DNA of 47,578 nt from CAZCVI01 sp964502145 (GTDB lineage Bacteria > Acidobacteriota > Aminicenantia > UBA2199), in the NCBI GenBank assembly GCA_964502145.1, contig CAZCVI010000058.1:1-47578 (forward strand), in the 5' to 3' direction. Of the stretch, positions 7,978-15,554 are shown in pieces (position 1 is the first letter of the stretch; each line of letters opens with the position of its first letter). The notes under the pieces are model-generated. The model did no database searches. It was not told the DNA's origin and saw only the letters and a program-made list of their open reading frames with translations. The translations under genes and the position numbers were made by a program.

Positions 7978-9198
7978 ATGAGAAAGAAATTACCATTTGC
8001 CATTGTCTTGTTTCTCACCGCTATTTCATTATTCCCACTCTCTGTTAATATTCGCACCTATGATCATGAGGGCTATACCCGCGTGGTACTTGAAGGGGAC
8101 AGGAGTTTTGAATACAAAGTAGCACCCGTGGAAAATGCCATTGATATCGAATTAAAAGAGAAAGCCCAGGTCCCCCAGAGTATCGAGGTATTCCGAAACT
8201 CAAAACTGCTGGATCGCGTGGTGCATCGTTGGGAAGAGAGTCATAGCGTCTTTCGTTTGCATACTAAATCAGCTTACAAAATTCAACGTAGTTTCGTCTT
8301 GGAACAACCCTACCGCGTGGTCATTGACCTGCATAAAACCGGGAAAGAAATAACCGTGACCAGCCCACCTGCTTCACAAATGGCAACCAAAATACAAGAA
8401 CCAGTTCCAAACAAACCCAATCCCACACCCCAGGAAGAACCCCAAAAAGAAATGCAATTGACAGATGAAACCAGTCCCGAACAGACCGAGAAACCCACCA
8501 AACGATTCATTATTGAAACTATCTGTATTGACCCTGGGCATGGTGGTACAGATTTGGGCGCAGTGGGGCGGAGTAAAATCCAGGAAAAAGAGATTACCCT
8601 CAATGTCAGTCGGAAACTGCGGCGGTTGATTGAGTCCAAGTTAGGGTTGGCCGTGGTCATGACCCGCGATAGCGACGAGGAAGTGTCCTTGAATTCCCGT
8701 GTGAGCGTGGCCAATAACAGAAAAGCGCAATTATTTATTTCTATCCATGTCAATTCCTCCTTTCGTAAATCCGCCCGTGGGCCGGAAACGTATTATGTCA
8801 GCTTAAAAGCCACCGACCAGGAAGCGTTCCGCTTATCTGAGAAAGAGAACAATTCATTGGAAGAGATCGAAACTGTGGCAGAGGGTGGTGAAGATTTAAA
8901 AATGATCCTGTGGAATATGGCCCAGACCGAGTACATCAAAGAGTCCAGCAAGCTGGCCGATTTTTTGCAGTTTGAGATGAACGAGCTGATGAATACCCGC
9001 AATAGAGGGGTTAAGCAGGCACCGTTCAGGGTGTTGATGCGTGCTGATATGCCCGCCGTGTTGGTGGAGATCGCTTTTATTTCCAATGCTGCTGAAGAGA
9101 AACAGTTGAAAGATGAAGAGTTCTTGGCGAAAGTAGCTGAAACTATTTATACCGGTGTTTCCAAATTTATTTATTATCATAACAATCTGATCAAATAG
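7978..9198 (+). CDS. amiC: N-acetylmuramoyl-L-alanine amidase (AMIN + Amidase_3)
   Basis: Periplasmic zinc amidase, 406 aa, cleaving the amide bond between MurNAc and L-Ala, normally for daughter-cell separation. A signal peptide (MRKKLPFAIVLFLTAISLFPL) is followed by an AMIN domain at about residues 22-115, a Pro/Gln/Glu-rich linker and an Amidase_3 catalytic domain from about 180 to the end. Zn-site segments are visible: DPGHGG, the Glu in IQEKEITLN, FISIHVNSS, and the catalytic Glu in VLVEIAFISNAAEE. An in-frame TGA immediately precedes the ATG, so no longer form is possible; the ribosome site is weak. A GerMN gene follows three bases after its stop. The symbol is by architecture, not proven orthology. 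Confidence 0.88.
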   Translation: MRKKLPFAIVLFLTAISLFPLSVNIRTYDHEGYTRVVLEGDRSFEYKVAPVENAIDIELKEKAQVPQSIEVFRNSKLLDRVVHRWEESHSVFRLHTKSAYKIQRSFVLEQPYRVVIDLHKTGKEITVTSPPASQMATKIQEPVPNKPNPTPQEEPQKEMQLTDETSPEQTEKPTKRFIIETICIDPGHGGTDLGAVGRSKIQEKEITLNVSRKLRRLIESKLGLAVVMTRDSDEEVSLNSRVSVANNRKAQLFISIHVNSSFRKSARGPETYYVSLKATDQEAFRLSEKENNSLEEIETVAEGGEDLKMILWNMAQTEYIKESSKLADFLQFEMNELMNTRNRGVKQAPFRVLMRADMPAVLVEIAFISNAAEEKQLKDEEFLAKVAETIYTGVSKFIYYHNNLIK

Positions 9199-9201
9199 AA
9201 C

Positions 9202-9780
9202 ATGAATAAGAAGATTCTTTATTCTTTACTCGGCTTGGCCGTACTATTTTTTGCTGTCTCCCTCTTTATTTTTTTGAAATCCAATCGAGATTCCCGGCCC
9301 AATGGGCAACTTCCAGTTACCAGTAGTGCCAATCTCACTGCCGAGGGACCAGTCACCATGCAGGTCAGGGCTTTTTTTTTTACCGAGAGTTCGGAGTTGA
9401 TGCAGCCTGTTTCCTATGAATTAAAACTGTCCGGTACCCGGGAAGTGAAGTACCGGCAATTTTTCGATTCGCTGATGAAAGAGAGAGCTGGGTATATTGT
9501 TCCTGTACCTGAGGGTGTGACCCTGCGCAGTGTTTATCTGATTGATGCGAAAAACATGATGGTGGTGGATTTCAGCGATGATTTACTCAATAATTTCCCT
9601 TCTGGGACCAGTTCTGAATTGGAATTCATTTATTTTTTTGTCAATAATATCTGTTACAATTTCAGGGATATCAAAAAAGTCAAATTCCTCATTTCCGGTA
9701 ATGAGTATCCTTCCATTACCGGCCACTTGGACGTCGAAAACCCCTTTTTCCCCGATTTCACCTACCTCAATCAAGAATAA
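9202..9780 (+). CDS. GerMN-domain membrane-anchored protein
   Basis: 192-aa protein with one N-terminal membrane helix (LLGLAVLFFAVSLFIFL) and a GerMN domain covering about residues 50-180. Family segments include VTLRSVYLIDAKNMMVVDFS, the helix FIYFFVNNICYNF and KKVKFLISG. GerMN domains occur in the spore protein GerM and, in non-sporulating bacteria, next to cell-wall amidases. It sits three bases after the amidase stop, so both are likely co-expressed and act on peptidoglycan or the envelope. No catalytic activity is known for the domain. Confidence 0.8.
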   Translation: MNKKILYSLLGLAVLFFAVSLFIFLKSNRDSRPNGQLPVTSSANLTAEGPVTMQVRAFFFTESSELMQPVSYELKLSGTREVKYRQFFDSLMKERAGYIVPVPEGVTLRSVYLIDAKNMMVVDFSDDLLNNFPSGTSSELEFIYFFVNNICYNFRDIKKVKFLISGNEYPSITGHLDVENPFFPDFTYLNQE

Positions 9781-9821
9781 AGGATAGGCCGATTTATGTG
9801 GTCTTCTTTTTTCTTTTTTTT

Positions 9822-11567
9822 TCACCCTTCTTTGACAAAGACGTCTTTCCCGGAGAACGCTATCGCCAATTTTTTAATGTGGGTGATGCCCCGTTCTTTC
9901 AGTTCGATTTCGTACCTTTGGGCTTCAATCTGGGCCAGGGCCGCTTTTATGGCTGCCTCTACCGTTTCATTATCATCTTGGTCCACGGTTTTGAATTCAA
10001 TCACATACCCGATCTTGGAGATGTCCTTGGGAATAATCATGATATCGTATCTACCGTACCCGGATTCACGGTTGGAGCGGACGTCATGGGTGTTGGTAAT
10101 CCAAATAAGCAGGCCCGCGACCAGCGCGTGATAAACTTTCTCCGGTGCTTTGCCAAAATCGTGGTAACTGAATACCGCCAGCACTACTTGTTTTAACATC
10201 TTTTCAAAGAGTTTGATGTCACCCTCAAGCAGGGCTTTTAGCATGGTTTCCAGGGTTTCGTTTTCGATTTTAGTGGAAAAATAGTGCTCAATAATACTGA
10301 TATAGGACAACCTAACCTCTATATTGGGAATAGAAAGGGTATAAAACATTTTACCTGCCCCGTCTTGTCTTTCGTCTGTTTGTTTCAGATACCCGCCCAT
10401 CAACAGGAAACCCCATAACGCATCGTCCCTCAGGGAGACATCCTTTAAAACGATGTTTTCATCAATGGATTTTTCGATGGATTCTCCCCGTACCAGTTGC
10501 TCCAATTCTTTGTGAAGCTCTTTGCCGCCTTTGGATAATAAATAATCCACCAGTTGGTTGTCAGAGGTATTGATCCAATAGGGTTTGAACTTTTTTTCCT
10601 CGCTACGTAAGAAATTGATGATGGACCAGGGATTGTACATCACGGTGCCACCAAAGCAGTACCCATTGTACCACAACTGCACCTGGTCCAACAAATGGAG
10701 TACTTGGAAATCTTCTAACATGGTTGTGACCTCGGCTTCAGTGAACCCAAAATGCATGCTAAACTCTTTTGACAACAGGGTATACACGCCAAGGTTGTTG
10801 AGGCCGGAAAAAATGGATTCCCTGGTAATGCGCATAATTCCAGTAACAATCCCTTTTTCCAGGTATTGGTCCATGTCTTTTAACCCGCCACCCAGAAAGT
10901 TGCGGATAAAAAGAATGACCTTATCATAATAACCATAATTAAAACCGGCTATCGCCGGGGCATCGTACTCGTCAATCAAAATCACCGCTCGTTTTCCATA
11001 ATACCGGGTTAAGAAAACCAGCAGTCTCTTCAAACTGCTTTCATAGTTCGCCTGGGTGCCTTTTAACGAGATAATTTTTTTATAATACTCTTTTTCCGCG
11101 GGTTTGATAAGGGGGCTGTCCAGGAGGTAATCATGTTTTAAATACTCGTCTTGGATAAGTTCTTTTAGTTTATTAAAACACGACCTCCAGGTATCGTCCT
11201 TGACATCTCTGAGGGATAAAAAAATAACCGGGAATTGACCCATTTTGTCCAAGTACTCTGGACCAGCTTGGGATATGGCCAGGGAGGTGAATAAATGCGC
11301 GTTGCTTTTATCCAGTGGCGTCGTTTCTGTGGCCTGAGCAGGTGCATCACTCTCCGGTGCCCAGGTGATGGGGCAACAATTGTAAAAATATCCCAGCATG
11401 GAAATGTTGAGGGTTTTCCCAAAGCGACGGGGACGGGGCAGGAGCAGGATTGAATCTCCACTATCTATGACTTCTTTAATAAAGAGGGATTTATCAACGT
11501 AGTAATAATCCCCTTCAATAACTTTTTTAAAATCCGAGACACCGATGGGTAACTTTTTATTCTTCAT
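9822..11567 (-). CDS. AAA-ATPase-like / PD-(D/E)xK family protein, paralogue 1
   Basis: 581-aa protein of the family with an N-terminal AAA-ATPase-like domain (DUF1703-type) and a C-terminal PD-(D/E)xK nuclease-like domain. The P-loop variant is RPRRFGKT (residues 45-52), and Walker B is AVILIDEYDAP (DE at 199-200). The C-terminal RYD (D508) and EFK (E524, K526) fit the PD-(D/E)xK pattern. The ATG follows AGGTGAAACCAA and a perfect -10. It is the most 3' of three tandem copies and is convergent with the GerMN gene, 41 bp away. Function is unknown; the family expands in many environmental bacteria, and defence or DNA processing is a guess. Residues of about 43-262 are nearly identical to paralogue 2 at DNA level. 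Confidence 0.85.
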   Translation of the reverse strand: MKNKKLPIGVSDFKKVIEGDYYYVDKSLFIKEVIDSGDSILLLPRPRRFGKTLNISMLGYFYNCCPITWAPESDAPAQATETTPLDKSNAHLFTSLAISQAGPEYLDKMGQFPVIFLSLRDVKDDTWRSCFNKLKELIQDEYLKHDYLLDSPLIKPAEKEYYKKIISLKGTQANYESSLKRLLVFLTRYYGKRAVILIDEYDAPAIAGFNYGYYDKVILFIRNFLGGGLKDMDQYLEKGIVTGIMRITRESIFSGLNNLGVYTLLSKEFSMHFGFTEAEVTTMLEDFQVLHLLDQVQLWYNGYCFGGTVMYNPWSIINFLRSEEKKFKPYWINTSDNQLVDYLLSKGGKELHKELEQLVRGESIEKSIDENIVLKDVSLRDDALWGFLLMGGYLKQTDERQDGAGKMFYTLSIPNIEVRLSYISIIEHYFSTKIENETLETMLKALLEGDIKLFEKMLKQVVLAVFSYHDFGKAPEKVYHALVAGLLIWITNTHDVRSNRESGYGRYDIMIIPKDISKIGYVIEFKTVDQDDNETVEAAIKAALAQIEAQRYEIELKERGITHIKKLAIAFSGKDVFVKEG

Positions 11568-11585
11568 TTGGTTTCACCTGTTCCC

Positions 11586-11614
11586 ATTATATCATATGAA
11601 AAAAAGAGTGGCAA
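11586..11614 (-). promoter_or_regulatory. Promoter of paralogue 1
   Basis: On the minus strand TTGCCA (11609-11614), a 17-bp spacer and TATAAT (11586-11591) lie just upstream of the start at 11567. The same promoter is copied upstream of the other two paralogues. Confidence 0.75.
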
Positions 11615-11632
11615 TAAATTGCTTATTTTCCC

Positions 11633-11736
11633 CCACAGATTACACAGATTAAAATGATTGACACAGATTAAAAGACGGTTAAAACAAAAAGAAAAAAACC
11701 AATCTGTCTAATCATTTTAATCTGAGTAATCTGTGG
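11633..11736. repeat. Inverted-repeat element between paralogues 1 and 2 (copy 1)
   Basis: The left arm at 11633-11659 begins CCACAGATTACACAGATT; the right arm at 11710-11736 is its imperfect complement, ending GAGTAATCTGTGG. A second partial arm (ACACAGATTAAA) lies inside, and a pyrimidine/T run follows on the plus strand. It sits directly after the stop of paralogue 2 and may act as a transcription terminator or be a small mobile hairpin. The whole 189-bp spacer recurs at 13506-13694. Confidence 0.75.
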
Positions 11737-11756
11737 TCTTCTTTTTCCTTTTTTTT

Positions 11757-13505
11757 TCACCCTTCTTTGACAAAGACTTCTTTGCCGGAGAACGCTATCG
11801 CTAATTTTTTAATGTGGGTGATGCCCCGTTCTTTGAGTTCGGATTCGTATTGTTTGGCTTCGATTTGTTGCAGTGCTGCGGCGGTGGCATCCTCCACCGT
11901 TTCGTTGCGGCGTTTGTTTACCGCTTTAAATTCGATTACAAAACCCAGCAACGAAAGGTTTTTGGGGATGATCAAAATATCATATCTGCCGTAACCCGAT
12001 TCGCGATTGGATTTAATTTCATGGGTGTTGGTAATCCAAACCAATAACCCGGCGACCAAGGCGTGATAGACGCGCTCCGGTTCATGGCTGAAATCGTGGT
12101 AACTAAAAATCGCGGCCACTATATCTTGCAGCAGCTCCCCAAAAAGAATGATGTCCCCTTCAATGAGTGCCTTGAGCATGACCTGCAATTTCTTGTTTTC
12201 TATTTTATCCGTAAAATAACGGTTTATTATGTTGATATAGGTGACCTTTACCTCTTTGTTGGGAATGGAGAGCGTATAGTACATCTTCCCGGAAAACTCG
12301 TCTTGCCGTTTGGCTGTCTGCTTGAGGTAGCCCCCCATTAACAAGAACCCCCATAACGAGTTGTCGTCGACTTTAATATCTTTAAGCACGATATTTTCAT
12401 CAATGGCTTTTTCTATCGACTCCCCACGGATGAGCTGTTCCAATTCTTCCCGTAGTTCTATACCCCCTTTAGACAACAAGGAGTTCACGATTTCATTGTC
12501 CGAGGTATTGATCCAGTATGGTACCAATTCTTTTTCCTTACTGCGGAGGAAGTTGATGATAGACCAAGGATTATAAATAACCTTGTTCCCGAAGCGGTAG
12601 CCATTATACCAGAACTGCACTTGTTCAAACATGTCCATCACCCCAAAATCCTCCAGCATGGTTTTCACTTCCGCTTCAGTGAACCCAAAATAGTCGCAAA
12701 AATCTTCCGCCAGTAATGTATACACGCCAAGGTTGTTGAGGCCGGAAAAAATAGATTCCCTGGTAATGCGCATAATTCCAGTAACAATCCCTTTTTCCAG
12801 GTATTGGTCCATGTCTTTTAACCCGCCACCCAGAAAGTTGCGGATAAAAAGAATGACCTTATCATAATAACCATAATTAAAACCGGCTATCGCCGGGGCA
12901 TCGTACTCGTCAATCAAAATCACCGCTCGTTTTCCATAATACCGGGTTAAGAAAACCAGCAGTCTCTTCAAACTGCTTTCATAGTTCGCCTGGGTGCCTT
13001 TTAACGAGATAATTTTTTTATAATACTCTTTTTCCGCGGGTTTGATAAGGGGGCTGTCCAGGAGGTAATCATGTTTTAAATACTCGTCTTGGATAAGTTC
13101 TTTTAGTTTATTAAAACACGACCTCCAGGTATCGTCCTTGACATCTCTGAGGGATAAAAAAATAACCGGGAATTGACCCATTTTGTCCAAGTACTCTGGA
13201 CCAGCTTGGGATATGGCCAGGGAGGTGAATAAATGCGCGTTGCTTTTATCCAGTGGCGTCGTTTCTGTGGCCTGAGCAGGTGCATCACTCTCCGGTGCCC
13301 AGGTGATGGGGCAACAATTGTAAAAATATCCCAGCATGGAAATGTTGAGGGTTTTCCCAAAGCGACGGGGACGGGGCAGAAGGAGGATTTTATCTCCACT
13401 GTCCAACACTTCTTTAATAAAGAGGGATTTGTCCACGTAATAATAGTCCCCTGTGATCATATCTTTAAAATCCGAGATCCCGATGGGCAATTTTTTATTC
13501 TTCAT
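11757..13505 (-). CDS. AAA-ATPase-like / PD-(D/E)xK family protein, paralogue 2
   Basis: 582-aa paralogue with the same architecture: RPRRFGKT P-loop near residue 50, LIDEYDAP Walker B near 200, and a C-terminal nuclease-like GYGRYDILIIP...FVIEFK. It is a mosaic. Positions 12721-13379 match paralogue 1 almost base for base (one difference seen, synonymous), whereas the middle and C-terminal part, for example 12361-12608, is closer to paralogue 3. Its own promoter and ribosome site (AGGTGAAACCAA) are present. Function is unknown; all recognisable catalytic residues are intact. Confidence 0.85.
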   Translation of the reverse strand: MKNKKLPIGISDFKDMITGDYYYVDKSLFIKEVLDSGDKILLLPRPRRFGKTLNISMLGYFYNCCPITWAPESDAPAQATETTPLDKSNAHLFTSLAISQAGPEYLDKMGQFPVIFLSLRDVKDDTWRSCFNKLKELIQDEYLKHDYLLDSPLIKPAEKEYYKKIISLKGTQANYESSLKRLLVFLTRYYGKRAVILIDEYDAPAIAGFNYGYYDKVILFIRNFLGGGLKDMDQYLEKGIVTGIMRITRESIFSGLNNLGVYTLLAEDFCDYFGFTEAEVKTMLEDFGVMDMFEQVQFWYNGYRFGNKVIYNPWSIINFLRSKEKELVPYWINTSDNEIVNSLLSKGGIELREELEQLIRGESIEKAIDENIVLKDIKVDDNSLWGFLLMGGYLKQTAKRQDEFSGKMYYTLSIPNKEVKVTYINIINRYFTDKIENKKLQVMLKALIEGDIILFGELLQDIVAAIFSYHDFSHEPERVYHALVAGLLVWITNTHEIKSNRESGYGRYDILIIPKNLSLLGFVIEFKAVNKRRNETVEDATAAALQQIEAKQYESELKERGITHIKKLAIAFSGKEVFVKEG

Positions 13506-13523
13506 TTGGTTTCACCTGTTCCC

Positions 13524-13552
13524 ATTATATCATATGCAAAAAAGAGTGGCAA
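13524..13552 (-). promoter_or_regulatory. Promoter of paralogue 2
   Basis: TTGCCA (13547-13552), 17-bp spacer and TATAAT (13524-13529) on the minus strand, the same sequence as upstream of paralogue 1 apart from one base nearby. Confidence 0.75.
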
Positions 13553-13570
13553 TAAATTGCTTATTTTCCC

Positions 13571-13674
13571 CCACAGATTACACAGATTAAAATGATTGAC
13601 ACAGATTAAAAGACGGTTAAAACAAAAAGAAAAAAACCAATCTGTCTAATCATTTTAATCTGAGTAATCTGTGG
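13571..13674. repeat. Inverted-repeat element between paralogues 2 and 3 (copy 2)
   Basis: Near-exact copy of the element at 11633-11736, with arms at 13571-13597 and 13648-13674, again placed directly after the stop of a minus-strand gene (paralogue 3) and followed on the plus strand by a T-rich run. Confidence 0.75.
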
Positions 13675-13694
13675 TCTTCTTTTTTCTTTTTTTT

Positions 13695-15437
13695 TCACCC
13701 TTCTTTGACAAAGACGTCTTTCCCGGAGAACGCTATCGCTAATTTCTTAATATGAGTAATGCCCCGTTCTTTGAGTTCTGATTCGTATTGTTTGGCTTCG
13801 ATTTGTTTGAACGCGGCGGCGGTGGCATTGGCCACGGTTTCGTTGAGTTCTGGGTCCACGGATTTGAACTCGATCACGTAACCTATTTTAGCGAGGTCTT
13901 TGGGGATAATCATAATATCGTATCTGCCGTAACCGGATTCGCGGTTGGATTTGACTTCATGGGTGTTGGTAATCCAAATAAGCAGGCCCGCGACCAGCGC
14001 GTGATACACTCGCTCCGGTTCATTGCCGAAATCGTGGTAACTGAAGACGGCCAGCACGATTTGTTTTAACATTTTCTCGAAGATGGGGATATCCCCTTCT
14101 ATTAATGCCTTGAGCATGATTTGCAGTTTTTTGTTCTCTATTTTATCCATAAAATAACGCTGGATAATCCGGGTATATATCGTCTTAACCTCTTCATTGG
14201 GAATCGAAAGGGTATAATAAAATGTTGCGGAGGCCGGGTCCCATCTTTTGGCAGTGGATTTGAGGTAGCCGCCCATTAACAAGAACCCCCATAACGAGTT
14301 GTCGTCGGTTTTAATATCTTTAAGCACGATATTTTCATCAATGGCTTTTTCTATCGACTCACCACGGATGAGCTGTTCCAATTCTTCCCGCAGTGCCAAG
14401 CCGCCTTTAGATAACAAGGAGTTCACGATTTCATTGTCCGAGGTATTGATCCAGTAAGGAACCAATTCTTTTTCCTTACTGCGGAGGAAGTTGATGATAG
14501 ACCAAGGATTATAAATAACCTTGTTCCCGAAGCGGTAACCATTATACCACAACTGCACTTGCTCAAGCATGTCCAGCACGTCAAAATCCTCCAGCATGTT
14601 TTTCACTTCCGCTTCAGTGAAACCAAAATGATCGTTAAAATCTTCCGCCAGTAATGTGTACACACCCGGATTGTTAAAACCAGAGAAGATGGATTCTTTG
14701 GCAATACGCATGATGCCAGTAACCACTCCTTTTTCCAGGTATTGGTCCTTGTCTTTTAAGCCGCCATTGAGGAAGTTGCGCATAAACAAGATAATGTCCT
14801 TATAATAATCATAGGTAAAACCGACATGCACTGGCGCATCGTATTCGTCGATTAAAACAACGGCCCGTTTATTGTAATAACGGGTTAAATACATGAGGAG
14901 ATTCTCCAAGCTGCTTTCATCTTCCACACGATTTCCTTTGGTATCCAAGATGGTTTGGTAATAATTCCGTTCATAGGCATCCAGTAAAGGGCTTTCCAGT
15001 AGGTAGCGATGGCGCAGGTATTCTTGGCGGAGCAGTTGTTTTATTTTGAGCCAGCAGGAATCCCAGTTTTCCTCTTTGATCCCCCTGAAAGATATAAAAA
15101 TAACCGGGTATCTCCCCATTTTATTCAGGTACTCTGGACCCGCTTGAGATATGGCCAGGGAAGTGAATAGATTTTTATTGCTATTGACCTCGGTTTCTGT
15201 GGCCGGAGCGGGTGCATCACTCTCCGGTGCCCAGGTGATGGGACAACAATCATAAAAATATCCCAGCATGGAAATGTTGAGGGTTTTCCCAAAGCGACGG
15301 GGACGGGGCAGGAGGAGGATGGCATCTCCACTATCTATGACTTCTTTAATAAAGAGGGATTTGTCAACGTAATAATAGTCCCCTTCAATGATATTTTTAA
15401 AATCCGAGATCCCGATGGGCAACTTTTTATTCTTCAT
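13695..15437 (-). CDS. AAA-ATPase-like / PD-(D/E)xK family protein, paralogue 3
   Basis: 580-aa third tandem copy, the first in transcription direction. It carries RPRRFGKT, VVLIDEYDAP and the C-terminal GYGRYDIMIIP...YVIEFK. Its central region (about residues 85-260) differs clearly from paralogues 1 and 2, while the ends are alike, so it represents the less homogenised version. The start follows AGGTGAAAACAA, and a perfect -10 lies in the 117-bp divergent gap to the TIR-STAND gene. Function is unknown. Confidence 0.85.
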   Translation of the reverse strand: MKNKKLPIGISDFKNIIEGDYYYVDKSLFIKEVIDSGDAILLLPRPRRFGKTLNISMLGYFYDCCPITWAPESDAPAPATETEVNSNKNLFTSLAISQAGPEYLNKMGRYPVIFISFRGIKEENWDSCWLKIKQLLRQEYLRHRYLLESPLLDAYERNYYQTILDTKGNRVEDESSLENLLMYLTRYYNKRAVVLIDEYDAPVHVGFTYDYYKDIILFMRNFLNGGLKDKDQYLEKGVVTGIMRIAKESIFSGFNNPGVYTLLAEDFNDHFGFTEAEVKNMLEDFDVLDMLEQVQLWYNGYRFGNKVIYNPWSIINFLRSKEKELVPYWINTSDNEIVNSLLSKGGLALREELEQLIRGESIEKAIDENIVLKDIKTDDNSLWGFLLMGGYLKSTAKRWDPASATFYYTLSIPNEEVKTIYTRIIQRYFMDKIENKKLQIMLKALIEGDIPIFEKMLKQIVLAVFSYHDFGNEPERVYHALVAGLLIWITNTHEVKSNRESGYGRYDIMIIPKDLAKIGYVIEFKSVDPELNETVANATAAAFKQIEAKQYESELKERGITHIKKLAIAFSGKDVFVKEG

Positions 15438-15455
15438 TTGTTTTCACCTGTTTCT

Positions 15456-15484
15456 ATTATATCATATGCAAAAAAGAGTGGCAA
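15456..15484 (-). promoter_or_regulatory. Promoter of paralogue 3
   Basis: TTGCCA (15479-15484), 17-bp spacer and TATAAT (15456-15461) on the minus strand. It lies back to back with the promoter of the TIR-STAND gene. Confidence 0.75.
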
Positions 15485-15488
15485 TAAA

Positions 15489-15518
15489 TTGCTTATTTTC
15501 CCCGCTCTGGTGTATACT
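15489..15518 (+). promoter_or_regulatory. Promoter of the TIR-STAND gene
   Basis: TTGCTT (15489-15494), 18-bp spacer and TATACT (15513-15518), followed by CGAGGTAAGGC as ribosome site before the ATG at 15555. The -35 overlaps the divergent promoter region of paralogue 3, so the two may influence each other. Confidence 0.6.
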
Positions 15519-15554
15519 ATAGCTTGATAAAAAAATATAAACACGAGGTAAGGC

